Assembly (NCBI GenBank): GCA_035041965.1
Contig: JAPYMA010000632.1
Span: 62,001 to 126,000, forward strand
Source of the DNA: Anisakis pegreffii
Lineage: Eukaryota; Nematoda; Chromadorea; Rhabditida; Anisakidae
Direction: 5' to 3'
Length of the DNA: 64,000 nt
A program made the position numbers and the translations under genes. How positions within the stretch are numbered: the first letter of the stretch is position 1; every line of letters starts with the position of its first letter. The notes beneath the pieces were generated by a model. That model had not been told where the DNA came from. It saw nothing but the letters and a program-made list of their open reading frames with translations, and ran no database searches. Shown here one piece after another: positions 1 to 11,314 of the stretch.

Positions 1-195
1 TTTTCTTATTATTTCTAGTTTATAGCAATCAATGACTTCTTTCTCCTCAGAAGTCTCATGTAAACATAACTGGAATCCTGCAATTAATTTTTTCATTCCT
101 CTCGAAACCAGCCTATCTCTATAGTCATGACAAAGGCTGCTTCAAACTACTGATTATCAATGTCGATGAGCTGTGGTATTGACTGCAAAAATCAC

Positions 196-306
196 CTTAA
201 TCGTATCATGGAGTGTTTCGAGAGCATCCAGTTCTTTACCAACCGAAATCAGTTCCTGGGCTCTTTTCAGAGCTGTTTCTGGTTTTTGAAAGAAATTCGG
301 TGGCAT
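196..306 (-). CDS. eif-3.A: eIF3 subunit a, first coding exon (gene continues off the left edge)
   Basis: Subunit a is the large scaffold of the eIF3 complex, which recruits mRNA to the 40S ribosome in the cytoplasm. The exon encodes 37 residues starting [20 protein letters not shown] and continuing with a [20 protein letters not shown] segment. This is the conserved N-terminus of the family (human MPAYFQRPENALKRAN). The ATG (positions 306-304) is the family start, and the exon ends AAG with a GTGATT donor at 195-194, in phase 0. The next exon, which should begin with the basic RRH stretch, is not found in bases 1-195, so the first intron extends beyond the window. The gene is divergent from the chemoreceptor gene 4.2 kb away. 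Identification rests on this one exon but the match is dense. Confidence 0.85.
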
Positions 307-1882
307 ATTTTTGGAGGTGTTCGATTCAGCTTAACTTCAACAAGAAAGCTCTTCGCCACTCTGAAAGAAGCAATTAGTCAATGGCTAATTGGTTGCAAAA
401 ATAATCAAACGAAATGAACCTGGCGTGGGATATAAGACATGTTTTGTTAAAAATACATGCAAACGATTGAATGAAATTACTTCCTCACTAATAATGAAAG
501 CAAACATCCAAGAGCCTGGGTGGGCCTCACACGGAAACAGTAAATTCACACGCAAATAACCAATCTTAGCACACAACAACACAGCGAATGAACGGTAATT
601 TTCAGAGAGTAGGCGAAGACCAAAAAAATTGCGAATAAATATGCAACTTTATGGATTCATGAATTTCAGAAAGCTGAACAATTGGAGAGGTCGAAATTGG
701 TTGCATATTCCTCATTTATTAGTATACGTTATATAATGTCGAACTGCAAATTTCTTCGCGATGACAAAAATAATTTCTATTGTGTAAGCACGCTGAGAAA
801 AACCAATGGGAAACGAGGAATTCCAGACACACGTAACAGCAGTTGCATATTCGTTCGCGTATGGCTTGTATGGCTCACGTCTGGATCTCACACATTCGTT
901 TCTGGGTTATAGCACCAGCACCCCGTCAGATTCACGCACAACCCAGCTAATGCCACGGCCAGGTTTCGCTGGAAGCTCGCTCGCCTTCCTAAAACCCCCC
1001 GGGCTGTGCAAGCTACATTATGATCTTCATCACTAACATTGAGATTATTGCGTGTTCAAGCTGATATCATTCAAAAAGTGACATAAATATACAAAGCCCA
1101 ATATGTTCTCTCGAATTAGCAGCATATTTTCGCTTGCTCGTCGTATCTAACATATAATATTTATAGTCGATAAGCAGAAGTCGTATTGGAATTCTACTGT
1201 ATGTTTTTGAAAATGAATTTTGAACCGATTACAGCGCTTGATTTTATTTGTGATCGTTTTGCTATGAGACAATAGCATATTGTTACTGATTGTTGAGGAA
1301 GTGAGTGAATCTTACGGCAATGCACCAAAATCGTGAACGTTAGATGAGCCCAAAAATAATGTTTGTTTAGTGGCATCTTCTGGATTTCCTTCTATTTAGA
1401 AAGTCGTAAACAGTTGTTGCGCATTTTTCAGTTCAACCACAATTGCTGGCATGGTTCGTGGACTTTCCCGAAAATTTGACTGAAATGGTTTTCGGGAAGA
1501 GGTGTTGCAGAACTGTGGAATTTTTGGTGCAAAATTCCTCAAAAATCTTCTTTTTTGCAAAATTTGTGGGAACAAAATTCCTCTTATGAACTCTTTCTTC
1601 TGTGTTGTCTAGTCCAGTGTTGATTAGATGATAACATCACCGATAGAATACAATTGAAGATACCACACTGAATGTGAACTCTAGCATCAATCGCTCTGCT
1701 TGTGTATACTGGGAACTTATATACTGATCAAAAATGTACAGATCAAATTGCAAGCAATCATAGAGGTTATCATCATTCGATCACTACAGATCATTACGTT
1801 TTGATCCTTGAACAACAAATATGACTCGCTTCAAGATGAGCGTAATCAAATCCCGAAATCCCAGGATTTTCCAAAACTTAAA

Positions 1883-1916
1883 TCCCGGGATCGGGATCAT
1901 CAATCCGATCCCGGGA
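1883..1916. repeat. GC-rich inverted repeat of ATCCCGGGAT type
   Basis: Two perfect 12-base arms (TCCCGGGATCGG and its complement) flank a 10-base spacer. Related CCCGAAATCCC-like words occur just upstream (1852-1886). The GC content stands out from the AT-rich surroundings. It looks like the end or remnant of a small foldback transposon, but no matching far end or target duplication was found. Confidence 0.6.
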
Positions 1917-2585
1917 TCAAATTGATATAAATTCTTACATATATAGTCTCATTCAATCAAATGATCAGATAAAAACAGTTGCATGCACGATTTTGTTTGC
2001 TGTGATGAAGCTATGAAGCTGAAGCACGAATACGCAACAGTTTTTTATTGCTTTCAAAATGAGCAACTGAGAATTTCCTCGGGAAATATCATTAGTTCAC
2101 TTCAGCTTCGTATCAATGATCTCTTACTGATGTCAGTAGTCCGTCTTCATATTTCCGAAGGCATGAATTGTTCACACTAAGGCAGTTAATTAGCGCTCTG
2201 AAAAGCAGTACGGTAGGAGAGGAGTTTCGTTAAATTGTAATTGGTAATTGATTATGTCATGACTGTCGGAATTTCACGGAAGACATTTGCATGAGAAAGA
2301 AAAACAGAGGACTGTTCAGAATCACGACTAAAAAACTCATTCAACCATCATGTTATTAACGGACATCGGAGAAGTTTCTACAGTTGAGATTAATTCTAAA
2401 ACCGGTTTAAGGTATTTTTCGCCATGCTTATTCATTACCTGTACATTTTCACATTTCTGCTAGTGAAAAGTAATGTTCTCGAGTTCTTCTGGCATTTCGA
2501 ATCCCATACGTTCTTGCATCGTACTGGTTTGTATGAGTGAAACAGATCGATTAATTTTGTGCTCATTTATGTTATGAGATGTTTT

Positions 2586-2620
2586 TTTCGGCTCATTTGA
2601 GGTGCTTAAATGAGCCGAAA
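2586..2620. repeat. Perfect 13-bp hairpin
   Basis: Arms TTTCGGCTCATTT (2586-2598) and the exact complement AAATGAGCCGAAA (2608-2620) are separated by nine bases. No T-tract after it suggests a terminator, and it lies far from any called gene. Confidence 0.7.
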
Positions 2621-4555
2621 GATACTTCGAGTCGTCCCAATCGTAAACAGACTTTGGTTGTGGACGATTCCGTTTTGAGTTGCTATCAACTCCAACGAAG
2701 AATCAGTCGTATGAGACAGCAATTCATCGCATGAGAAATCTGTGTGCAAAAAATATTACCAACAAACAGTAGTGGAGACTGTGGAGACCTAAGTGATCGA
2801 TTGCATAAGACGAAAATAATCAACCCTGAAAATGTTGGACATCACTTCAGACTCTAACGATACGAAAGATAGCTTTTTTAAGATTGAGTTAAATAATATT
2901 CCGCGAAGTGTTCACCCAGTGTATTCCTTCAATCTTCAGTTCGAATTCGTTGGCTTTTCAGCACATGAAAAATCTTCACATAACCATCTACTGCTACGAA
3001 CAATTTACTAGGAGGTAACAATAGCGGCAGAGGGATTAGTCATGCTATGAAGATTAATAAATCGCACGCATGCATGTTAAGTGGCTCAACGGTTTGATTT
3101 AACTTTAATTTGTTTTGTTCTTCGGCATTGTCGATGATATCAACGACATTAATGTCAGTTGCATTTATAATATTAATGCTAATCTGATAGTATTCATACT
3201 GAAAACATTATCACGGCTATTATCCTCATCAGAAGCCATTATCACGGCTTTGAACAATCTAACATTCCATCCATATTTCTGTAGTCTACACACATGATTT
3301 GCCAACCTTTTTCCTGTTGCATACAAAAGCTGAATGCAAATGAATGGCATCATTAGATTTGTTTATCACTCGCCATTCAAAGAGTATGTCAAAGATGGGT
3401 CGAATCAGCATTCAATTATCAGCATTCAATCCGCTTCTATATTATCATTCTCATCTCTTCATTTAAACAGATGTAACGCAGCAGATACTGCATTACGTTA
3501 CATTAGTCTATTTGAATACGTTTCGAGTCCTTCAATCTTAACAACAGATTCTCTCGGCTCTGTTGCGACCCCTTCCTTCTACTCTCCTCTCCCCCCAATC
3601 AATTTATAGATTTCTTCGTTATCGTATTCCAATATCAGTGTACAATTTTTGTGTCTCAAAACTTGGCGTTTTAACGACCTATTGAAAGCTATTTCATATC
3701 AAATTATTTCGTAAGCGTTCTCATTGAATCATATTAGTTTCTTCATTTTTGATCTCCTCCACATTTCTTAGTAAATCAACTCGTTGGATGGGATGACACT
3801 TAATAAAGAGCGAAATCTGCGATAAGCTGCTATCCACTGCGATACCTTTCTTATGTTATGTTTCGTTGGCCTTTCTTTTGGCGAACACCTTCCTTTTTCT
3901 TTCTGTGGATTACTTTGTGAACATTTTTTCTCAAAAAACGTATGCAAAGGTATTAAAAGATTTGTACCGAAAAAGTGCAAAAATTTTATGCAGACTTATG
4001 ACCATTAACGCATTAAGAATCACAATCAAATTTAAATTCAGCGCAATTCAAACGTGATATAATTACGTCCAAACTCATTCGATTTAATGAGACTATTGAC
4101 TAGGCAAAAGCAATTTTATTCCACAAAAAATGTCTTCTTCGACGCCTCGGAGGCCATTCTGTCCGATAATTGTCCGCTTCCAAGCATCCTTACGATTAAT
4201 GAAATACATTTGCAAGTATAAGTAGATTTAATTCATTCTGCCTGTTTCTGATAAAGAATAATTTTTAACTGCACACTCATTGGCTGTAATAAGAGGCTTG
4301 TGATTAACGATAAATGAATTTTTCAAGTCGGATTTACAGATGTTCTGTTGAGATATAATATTCATTCACTGGAATTGTCATTTTAATGTGTATTCAATTG
4401 GCACTATAATCTGCTTCTGTAGTCATTGTTCATGCAATTCAAGTACGTGTGTGCGCACTGTGTAGGTGAATTTGTTTCAATTTGTTAACTGAATATATTT
4501 GAGGTCTTCAAAGAATCATCAGATTGAATCAAAGTAGTTGGGCATTCGACAAGTA

Positions 4556-7500
4556 ATGCTTCTTGCGCAATTTTCCATCTACGTTATCGAAGGGACCGTA
4601 TTAGCGCTATGTGGTGCATTATTTCTGTTCGCGGTATTCAGAAACCAAAAACTTCGTCGACGTTACGATATTTTAATTGCACAGGTTTGGTTTTATTGAA
4701 GTGAGCAATCAATGCTGCTCTGTTCAAATCACCATCTGGTGATAATCATCATCTAGTGGATCATCTGTACTTGATGATGTCAATGCGAATTAGTTTCAAG
4801 TTATGATAAGAAAGTAAATATTCCAATCTAGTCAGCTTACCTCCAAATAACCGCTACTTTCAGTTTTTCACCAACGTAATCTGCGGTCTTGCCACTCTGA
4901 CGGCCGGCGTTGGACGCCTCACAGTGCTTTTCAGCGAAATCAAAACACTCAAGAGTCGTCAACAATGCATGCTGATGCCATGGAATATCCTATTTTTGTG
5001 GTAAATTAATTTGTTGTTGAGAGTTCATGAGGATATCCTATCAGTTTGTTATTGAGAGGGTGTGAGAAATTTGTTATTGAGAGTTATTGTGAGAATCGGG
5101 AGTTTGAATGCAAACTGACTGAAAATTTTCGAGACGCTGATTAAAAGTTCCGTTCGAAAGGAGCACAACTAGCAAAATCTATTTTTTAGAAGTAATTCTT
5201 GAAATCATTGATCATTCGATTTCCATAGATGCTCTTAACGATAGCTGAAATTCGTTGAAGATATCGATTACATTACTGCAGTCTCCGATTTGACAGCAAG
5301 CCAATTCATACGCTCAATGAGGTACTGATGACACTGAATGGAAATCGTTTCCAGTAGTAAAGAAAGCATCAATGAGATAGCTTAATCTGTGTCAGTATTT
5401 ATCACAGCATTCCACTCTAATGCTTGTCACCATACTTCCTTCATTCAGATTCACATTTGAATTTTAAGGGCAGATCCGATGTCAGCCATCGTCGTACTCA
5501 TCACGAGTATCGATCGCCTGTGTGCACTCATGTTACCGATATTTTATTACAAGAATCCACGACGCTTTGCGCTCTCTTTGGTAATTACTATCCTATCACT
5601 GATCCAAACCATTCATGTTAATTCGGCCGTTCAAATTACCGTTCAAGTGTTTTGATTTCCTAAAAAGTTGAATTGTCACTGAACGTCAACTTGAAGAAGC
5701 TTTCAGCTGCACATTCAGTTGAGTGTGCAGTGGAGGTTTATTCATAAACATAATCATTTTCACACCCCACAATGAATAAGTGCTATTAACGGAAGTGCCT
5801 TAAACACCGTGAATGATGATGCTCTATCAAATTGCTCACGAAATTTTTGAGATGAGCCGAAAAATTCATCTGAAGCAATAATTAATGCTCGGATTCTGAG
5901 CACTAACTGCGAAATACTTTCAACACCAGCATTTTTCGCATCGAATTGTGTCATTAACATGCCACCACTGATGCTTATTATTTTTTTATTCCAAGGACAA
6001 TTTTCAGTTGCATACCTTGCGTGCATGATTCTCAGATGATTAGGTCTGAAAGAATTTCTCTTCGTCTCAGAAATCACCTCAAATCAACATATCAAACAAA
6101 AAAGTTCTTAGTGAAACGTTGAAAGTGACTGCGTTGACAGATGAATTGTTGTTAAATTTACTTCTGCAGATTGGTTTCTCGCATGGATTCATGATTTTGT
6201 GCATGATTTTTGATTGGTCAACAACAGTGGGTGATACCGAAGAATTGTATTCACCATTATGTTGGTTCGTTGTTGAATTCATTCGATGTCATCTTTTACT
6301 AACACTGACTTCAAATCTTGATCATACTGCGTTCTTAAGATACATCGAACTCAAGGCAGTGCTACAGTAAACAAATAACTTTTCACTACATCAGTTAATC
6401 ACAATATAACTGATGTGAGTATAATAACCGTCTTTGATAATTATTTGCTGTTTTCAACGATAATGACATTACTATTTGATCAACAACATCAGAATAAATC
6501 TCCTGCATTTCGATCATTCATTTGGCTTAACTGTCCCTCCCTACTGACAGTAAGACGAGGTATCGTATTCAAGGTTCATGTCTGCACATAACACAATCAG
6601 CTCAGATAGGTATGAATCAAACTGATTTCACTTGACGGCTCCATTTACAATTAGCATATCATCATTTATTTATTCATTTCTTGAATCAGCAAGAATAAGT
6701 CATTAAGAGTTCACGTCTCACTGTTATCATCAATATCACAGATTGCATATTCTTTGGACGCCGACCTCCTTCTTTCAATGAAGCGAACTATAATATCGTA
6801 ATGAATTATCTAGAAGTCTTAAAGAGCAATAACATATTATACGATAACACATACATAACACTAGATACAAGAACTCTATAATGGAACGCAATGTTGCATT
6901 ATATCCGCGAACTTTCTGCCACACCTAATATGAATGATATACCACATGTAACATCTACCGATAACTGCAATTCGATCATACCTATAATGTCGAAATCAAA
7001 AAAATGATATTCGTGTCCAAGTGATGATGATATTACTGATGCTGACAATAATATCTACTACCAACTGTTCTGATAGAGATAACAACGAGTTTATAATAAA
7101 TAAACACAACTGCGCATCATTGGGGACTCACTCCGCTTTATGAGTTTCAAATTGAGGCCTAAAAGTAATCAGATGAAAATGATGCGATGAATGATCCTTC
7201 TTATAGATTGCAAAAGTTACTGCAGTAGAACTAGGCGAGAAATCAGTGATTTGATTAGAACTATGATCAAAAAACAGCGTTTGAGATAATATCATCAAGA
7301 CAAAGCATTGTTCCATCATTCAAAACAATAAGCTGCCAGCTTCTTCGATTGCATATGCCAGCAAACAGGACTGAAGTCACGCGATCCTCAGTAATCGGTC
7401 CGTATTTCTTTTCTTCTTAAACCAGAAATGTAATGATTGCGATTAATCTATTACCCTCCACATCTGACAAACAACACGCAACTTTCGCTCATATATTTAC

Positions 7501-9194
7501 TGATCCATAATTAACTAAAACTGTGTCAAATCAAGTAGTCAAGTAACCACACGAATGAGTTTGTTGAGAATCCATATTAGTGAAGGTATACATGAGGATG
7601 ACAAGATAATGTTGTAAAACAGCAGGAGAAAATAGCTTTTCAACGTTTAATTCAATGAAAATTGCTCTTCACTGATTGAAGTGCAATACATTTGAACATT
7701 GATCAATCTACTAGTTCTCAAAAGTTTACTAGGTTTCTAGGAATAAGTTATAAAACACATTTTGTTCGGAGATGAGGACACAGAGGTTCGGACGATCTTG
7801 TGTCCACCACCATCCAATATGAATTCTGTATATAAAAGTGAATTCAAATGATAGATTTCCATGCATTTTGCATCTATCGTGCACATCCTACGTATATGTA
7901 CTGTGTGACCACCACAATGTCCACTCCGCATCTCTAATGTCGCTGATGTAATTTCGCTGGCCAACTTCTATGAATCGCAAATTTTCAGGACACTTAATTC
8001 TTCATAAGGGCTCGATTATCGAGCACTATTATTAAATTTAGAAAAGCTGATCGGTAAAATTGAATTCTCAAAAAAAAAAGAAAAAACCTTTCCATATCTC
8101 AGAAAGACGGTTACATGTCTATTGCAATTGCCAAGGATAAAATTCTCTTCAAAGCCAAAACGAACATGCATTGCACTGACGCTTTGACTGATGAACGTTC
8201 TTTTATAAGTGGTATTAGCTGTGTGGCTTGAAGTCATCATGAGATAAGCGTGCCACAAGAACCCAGTTTTCGGTGCAACGATAATAGAAGTGCTCAGTGG
8301 TCAGCAGTGATTTTAGAACAACTGAACAAGTGTTTTCAGGAGTTCGAACAGCATGGGAGCTTTCTATCGATCGTTCACGTATTATTTGCAAATATCCACA
8401 ATAACTGCAAGCGTTGCATTGTACATTTTCGTATTCTTTGCTACAAGAAGGCATTCAGCGCGAATACAAAGCACAGTAACGGTAACTTGTCTATTCATAA
8501 CACCTTTGTTTATTTCAATCTCTCATTGCGTACGACGAAAGAACGATGTCATTCGCACTTTTCTATCGGAATAAGACTTTCACAGTGACGAACAACGAGT
8601 ATCACTTAATTTAGCATAATACATTTTTTGGATAATTTGTGAAATTCGAAGTTTTTAACTGATCATGAGATATTATTTTTTGCACAATTATCGCATTGGA
8701 AGAAGTCATTCAGTTGGATACTAACTGAATGAGTTCTTCCAATGCATTGATCTTTTTAAACTCGTTTTTTAAAAATTTTGCTGATTAAATTTGAAATGTC
8801 CAAAAATGTTCGTCTGTTTTCTTTTTTTCATTGGCATCGAACAGACTGTTGATGAATCCAGCTAACAATTAGATAAGAATTTCAGCGATCCACAAATTTG
8901 GATTTATTTCACAAACGTCAACGAGAATTCACAATAACCATGATCATATCATGCGTGATCACCGTTCTTTTGTACATAGTACCGATTGCTTTCGAGGCAG
9001 TCACAAACGGACTGTTGAGTGAGGAGGCGAATGGTTTCGTGATCACTTATTCACTGATAAGCACCAATCTTAATCCAATTATTAACATGCTGCTGGTGGC
9101 ACGACGGCACAAGGATATTGCTCTGTCAATCAGAAGTATATTCGATCGCAAAACACGTGTTAATGTTTCGATCATCAACACTTCGCATCTTTAA
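4556..9194 (+). CDS. Serpentine 7TM chemoreceptor-like GPCR (Srsx/Srx-like)
   Basis: Predicted plasma-membrane G-protein-coupled receptor, probably sensory. Exons: 4556-4684 (TM1), 4864-5000 (TM2 into TM3, with Cys before MPWNILFLW), 5469 to 5580 or about 5640 (TM3 with an SIDRL motif in the DRY position, then TM4), about 8235-8299 (second extracellular loop with Cys), 8340-8475 or 8481 (TM5 and the RRHSARIQ loop), 8886-9194 (KRQREFT before TM6, then TM7 with NLNPIINMLL). Phases match across all junctions that can be tested. Two boundaries are uncertain. A GTAATT donor at 5581 competes with read-through, and read-through supplies a good TM4. The 5' end of the loop exon is also weak. Length is about 310 residues, normal for nematode chemoreceptors. 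There is a 40-bp intron (8300-8339) beside one of about 2.6 kb. Exact subfamily is a guess; GPCR identity is fairly secure. Confidence 0.7.
5641..8234. other. Long intron of the chemoreceptor gene
   Basis: About 2.6 kb between the TM4 and second-loop exons. Nothing further is recognised. Short open frames here (for example around 6119-6370 and 5760-6077) lack family motifs. Confidence 0.4.
8693..8745. repeat. Foldback, 23-nt arms, in the chemoreceptor intron
   Basis: Arms 8693-8715 and 8723-8745 are complementary with one mismatch and are separated by seven bases. It lies between the TM5 and TM6 exons. Transcribed RNA would form a stable hairpin. Confidence 0.7.
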
Positions 9195-9217
9195 TGATGT
9201 TTTGTTAATTTATTTTA

Positions 9218-10113
9218 TTGGGTTAGTGCATAAGTTCGTGCGCTTTTATTCAAATTGAATTATTCCGGCGAAAGTCCACTTTTCCGGAGGAGTGTCATAC
9301 ACCAATCGATAGCGGGTTCTCTGCTCTTTGCAACTGCAGTTCTGTTTTTTCCGGATCTTCAGCGTTATGAAATGAAGTGTCAGGTGGACGAAAAAACGCA
9401 TTTTTGACAGGTGCTACTTTGTGCATTCAATCGGGGCTCAACGGTCGCTTATGAAATTTGCGCCGTACACGGAGATGATGCAGTGTTGCTAAGAACAGCG
9501 CAGAAGTGGTTTGCGAGGTTCGCGAAGGGCGACTTCGACGTGGAGGGCGGGCGACGTTCAGGTTGGACGTTGGATCTCGACGAGAGGCGTCTGAATGTTC
9601 TCATCCGTCAGAATCTGCGTCAAACTACTTCAGAACAACGGAGCGGTCAATGCTGCACTGTACAACGAGCAACAGAACCGGCTCAACCGGTCTATTCAGG
9701 ACAAACGGCCCGATATCGTGAACAAGGTCATCCTACAGCATGACAACGCGCGCCCCCACACGCAAAACTGATCAGAAAAACGATCGAAGAGCTTAGATGG
9801 GAAATTTTGGTTCATCCACCGTATTCGCCAGGCCTTGCTCCATCTGACTGCCACATCTTCCGCTTCTCTTCGGAAAGCCTCAGCGGTGTAGCCATCGACA
9901 ACGAGGATGCCCTCAAAACGTGGCTAGACGATTTCTTCGCCTCGAAGCCATCGGAATTCTATCGTCGTGGAATCGACAACCTGTTGAAACGATGACAGGA
10001 AGTCATGAAAACTGAAGAAGAATACATTGTCGATTGAGTGGTTAGCCTTTGTGGTTTGAAAACGAAGTTTTAAAAAACTTAGATAAAGCGCACGAACTTA
10101 TGCACCAACCCAA
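9218..10113 (+). mobile_element. Internally deleted mariner element
   Basis: The 896-bp element is bounded by terminal inverted repeats: the left end reads TTGGGTTAGTGCATAAGTTC and the right end is its complement with one difference (GGTTGGTGC). TA dinucleotides flank both ends (9216-9217 and 10114-10115), as expected for Tc1/mariner insertion. A full mariner is about 1.3 kb, so roughly 0.4 kb of the interior is missing. The remaining transposase pieces are described separately. The element is dead as a source of transposase, but its termini look intact enough to be mobilised in trans. It starts 23 bp after the stop codon of the chemoreceptor gene. Confidence 0.93.
9372..9995 (+). pseudogene. 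mariner transposase, broken and internally deleted
   Basis: The frame opens at ATG 9372 with a family-typical start (KCQVDEKTHF), then has an in-frame TGA at 9405-9407. It continues with the paired helix-turn-helix region: ICAVHGDD, RTAQKWFARF and GDFDVEGG-RSG motifs. After about residue 90 the frame jumps. The rest of the DNA-binding region and the first catalytic Asp segment are gone. Reading resumes with a VNKVILQHDNARPHT segment carrying the second Asp, undergoes a frameshift near 9766, and ends with the HPPYSPGLAPSD block and its third Asp. The last two Asp residues are about 34 residues apart, which fits the mariner DD34D type. It contains at least one stop, one frameshift and one large deletion. 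Confidence 0.9.
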
Positions 10114-10626
10114 TACATCGACTGAGAAGTTGATGAGAAAGCAGCGAATGCTCATGAGCAAAACGTGGCATTCCGAATTGAAATGCTCTATAAATTTCAA
10201 CAACAACACGTGTACTTTTTGCGAATTTTGCCTTTTGATTGGCCAATGAACAGCGTTTTCACACGTTATTGATCAGAGGCAAATGCGAAAATTTTCAAAA
10301 GTTGTTCAGTACACAAAAGTTTTTTCTCATCTCAAATGATCTGAATTGGAATTTCAACTGCTCTTATTTCAAACGACGATGTGAGGACTATATTGTGTGA
10401 ATTTTTACGTGAATAAATAAATGCTACTTTCTTTAGCCAAACACCAACAAGAGAACATGAATGTAACGCTTTCTTCAGAGTGATATTGCTTGCTAATTAA
10501 CAATTTGTTAACAATGAATCCTGAGAGCATGAAGATAGTGCTGTGCACATGTTAGCAATAACACGTTCATGGAAATGTTGAAAGGCTGAAAGTGAAATAT
10601 AAATGTTGAGTTCTCGGTTAATACAA

Positions 10627-11314
10627 TCATTGACGTTCATTGTTCTTGAAATGTTGTTGAACCAAATTCTTTTCTTTGAAAAGTCTCGCTTCAGTCCTGT
10701 AGACCATAAAAAGTGCTATCATCGAATAGAGTACAAAGATACTCGAACTTGCTGTGTAGAGCAGAAACCAGACTGAAATTTTGAATGCATTTGAGTAAAC
10801 ACATTTCAATCAAAACAGCTCGAACTGTTTCACCAATAAATAATATTAAAATTTTCTTTTTTTAATGTAATCACATTCACCAATGAATAATAATATTGAA
10901 ATTTTCTGTTTTATCAACGGTCCAATAGAGGTCTAATATTGGCGAGAACAAAGATTGTTCATATTTGCTTATGACAGTAAGGTTTATATGATGACAACGA
11001 GTGTGAATAAGTAGGAGAATAAATGAAGGAAAATTATTAACTGCTGGATCTGAAATCAACATTAATTACTATATGTGTAATCAACAATCATCTATGTACA
11101 CCTGGCTTGATGGGTATTTGCGGTTTTTCTTCAGTTTTATTGGTTGTCGATTGGGTAACCTCTTTTGTTGAGATTTGTTCTGATTGTTCGAGAGCTGATG
11201 AAACAGGCGTTGGGAATGTCTGTCGACTGACATTCATTCCATTCGGTATAACATTGGCATTTATTGCTTCACTCACCGATTGTTGTTCACTGTCTCGTTT
11301 GATTCTGATTACAG
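10627..11314 (-). CDS. Candidate small membrane protein, 3' part only (weak model)
   Basis: Three minus-strand exons join in consistent phase: 11314-11102, 11049-10999 and 10772-10627. The first encodes a Ser/Thr/Gln-rich segment beginning VIRIKRDSEQQS and ending KPQIPIKPG. The second and third give a strongly hydrophobic stretch (about 35 residues, one or two membrane passes) followed by a basic tail ending FKNNERQ and a stop. No start codon or upstream exon was identified. An excellent competing donor (GTGAGTG) lies inside the first exon. No family is recognised. The hydrophobic segment with flanking splice sites is the only real support, so it could be chance. Confidence 0.3.

Larger units (their letters stand above)
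307..4555. other. Non-coding interval between eIF3a and the chemoreceptor
   Basis: No convincing exon is seen on either strand. All open frames are under 95 codons and lack paired splice sites and recognisable motifs. The interval holds the upstream region of eIF3a (minus strand) and of the chemoreceptor (plus strand), plus two perfect hairpins listed separately. Confidence 0.6.

Noticed and set aside
2490..2520. TTCGAATCCC word suggesting a tRNA T-arm.
   Set aside because: No matching acceptor, D or anticodon arms were found; no tRNA gene was recognised anywhere in the window.
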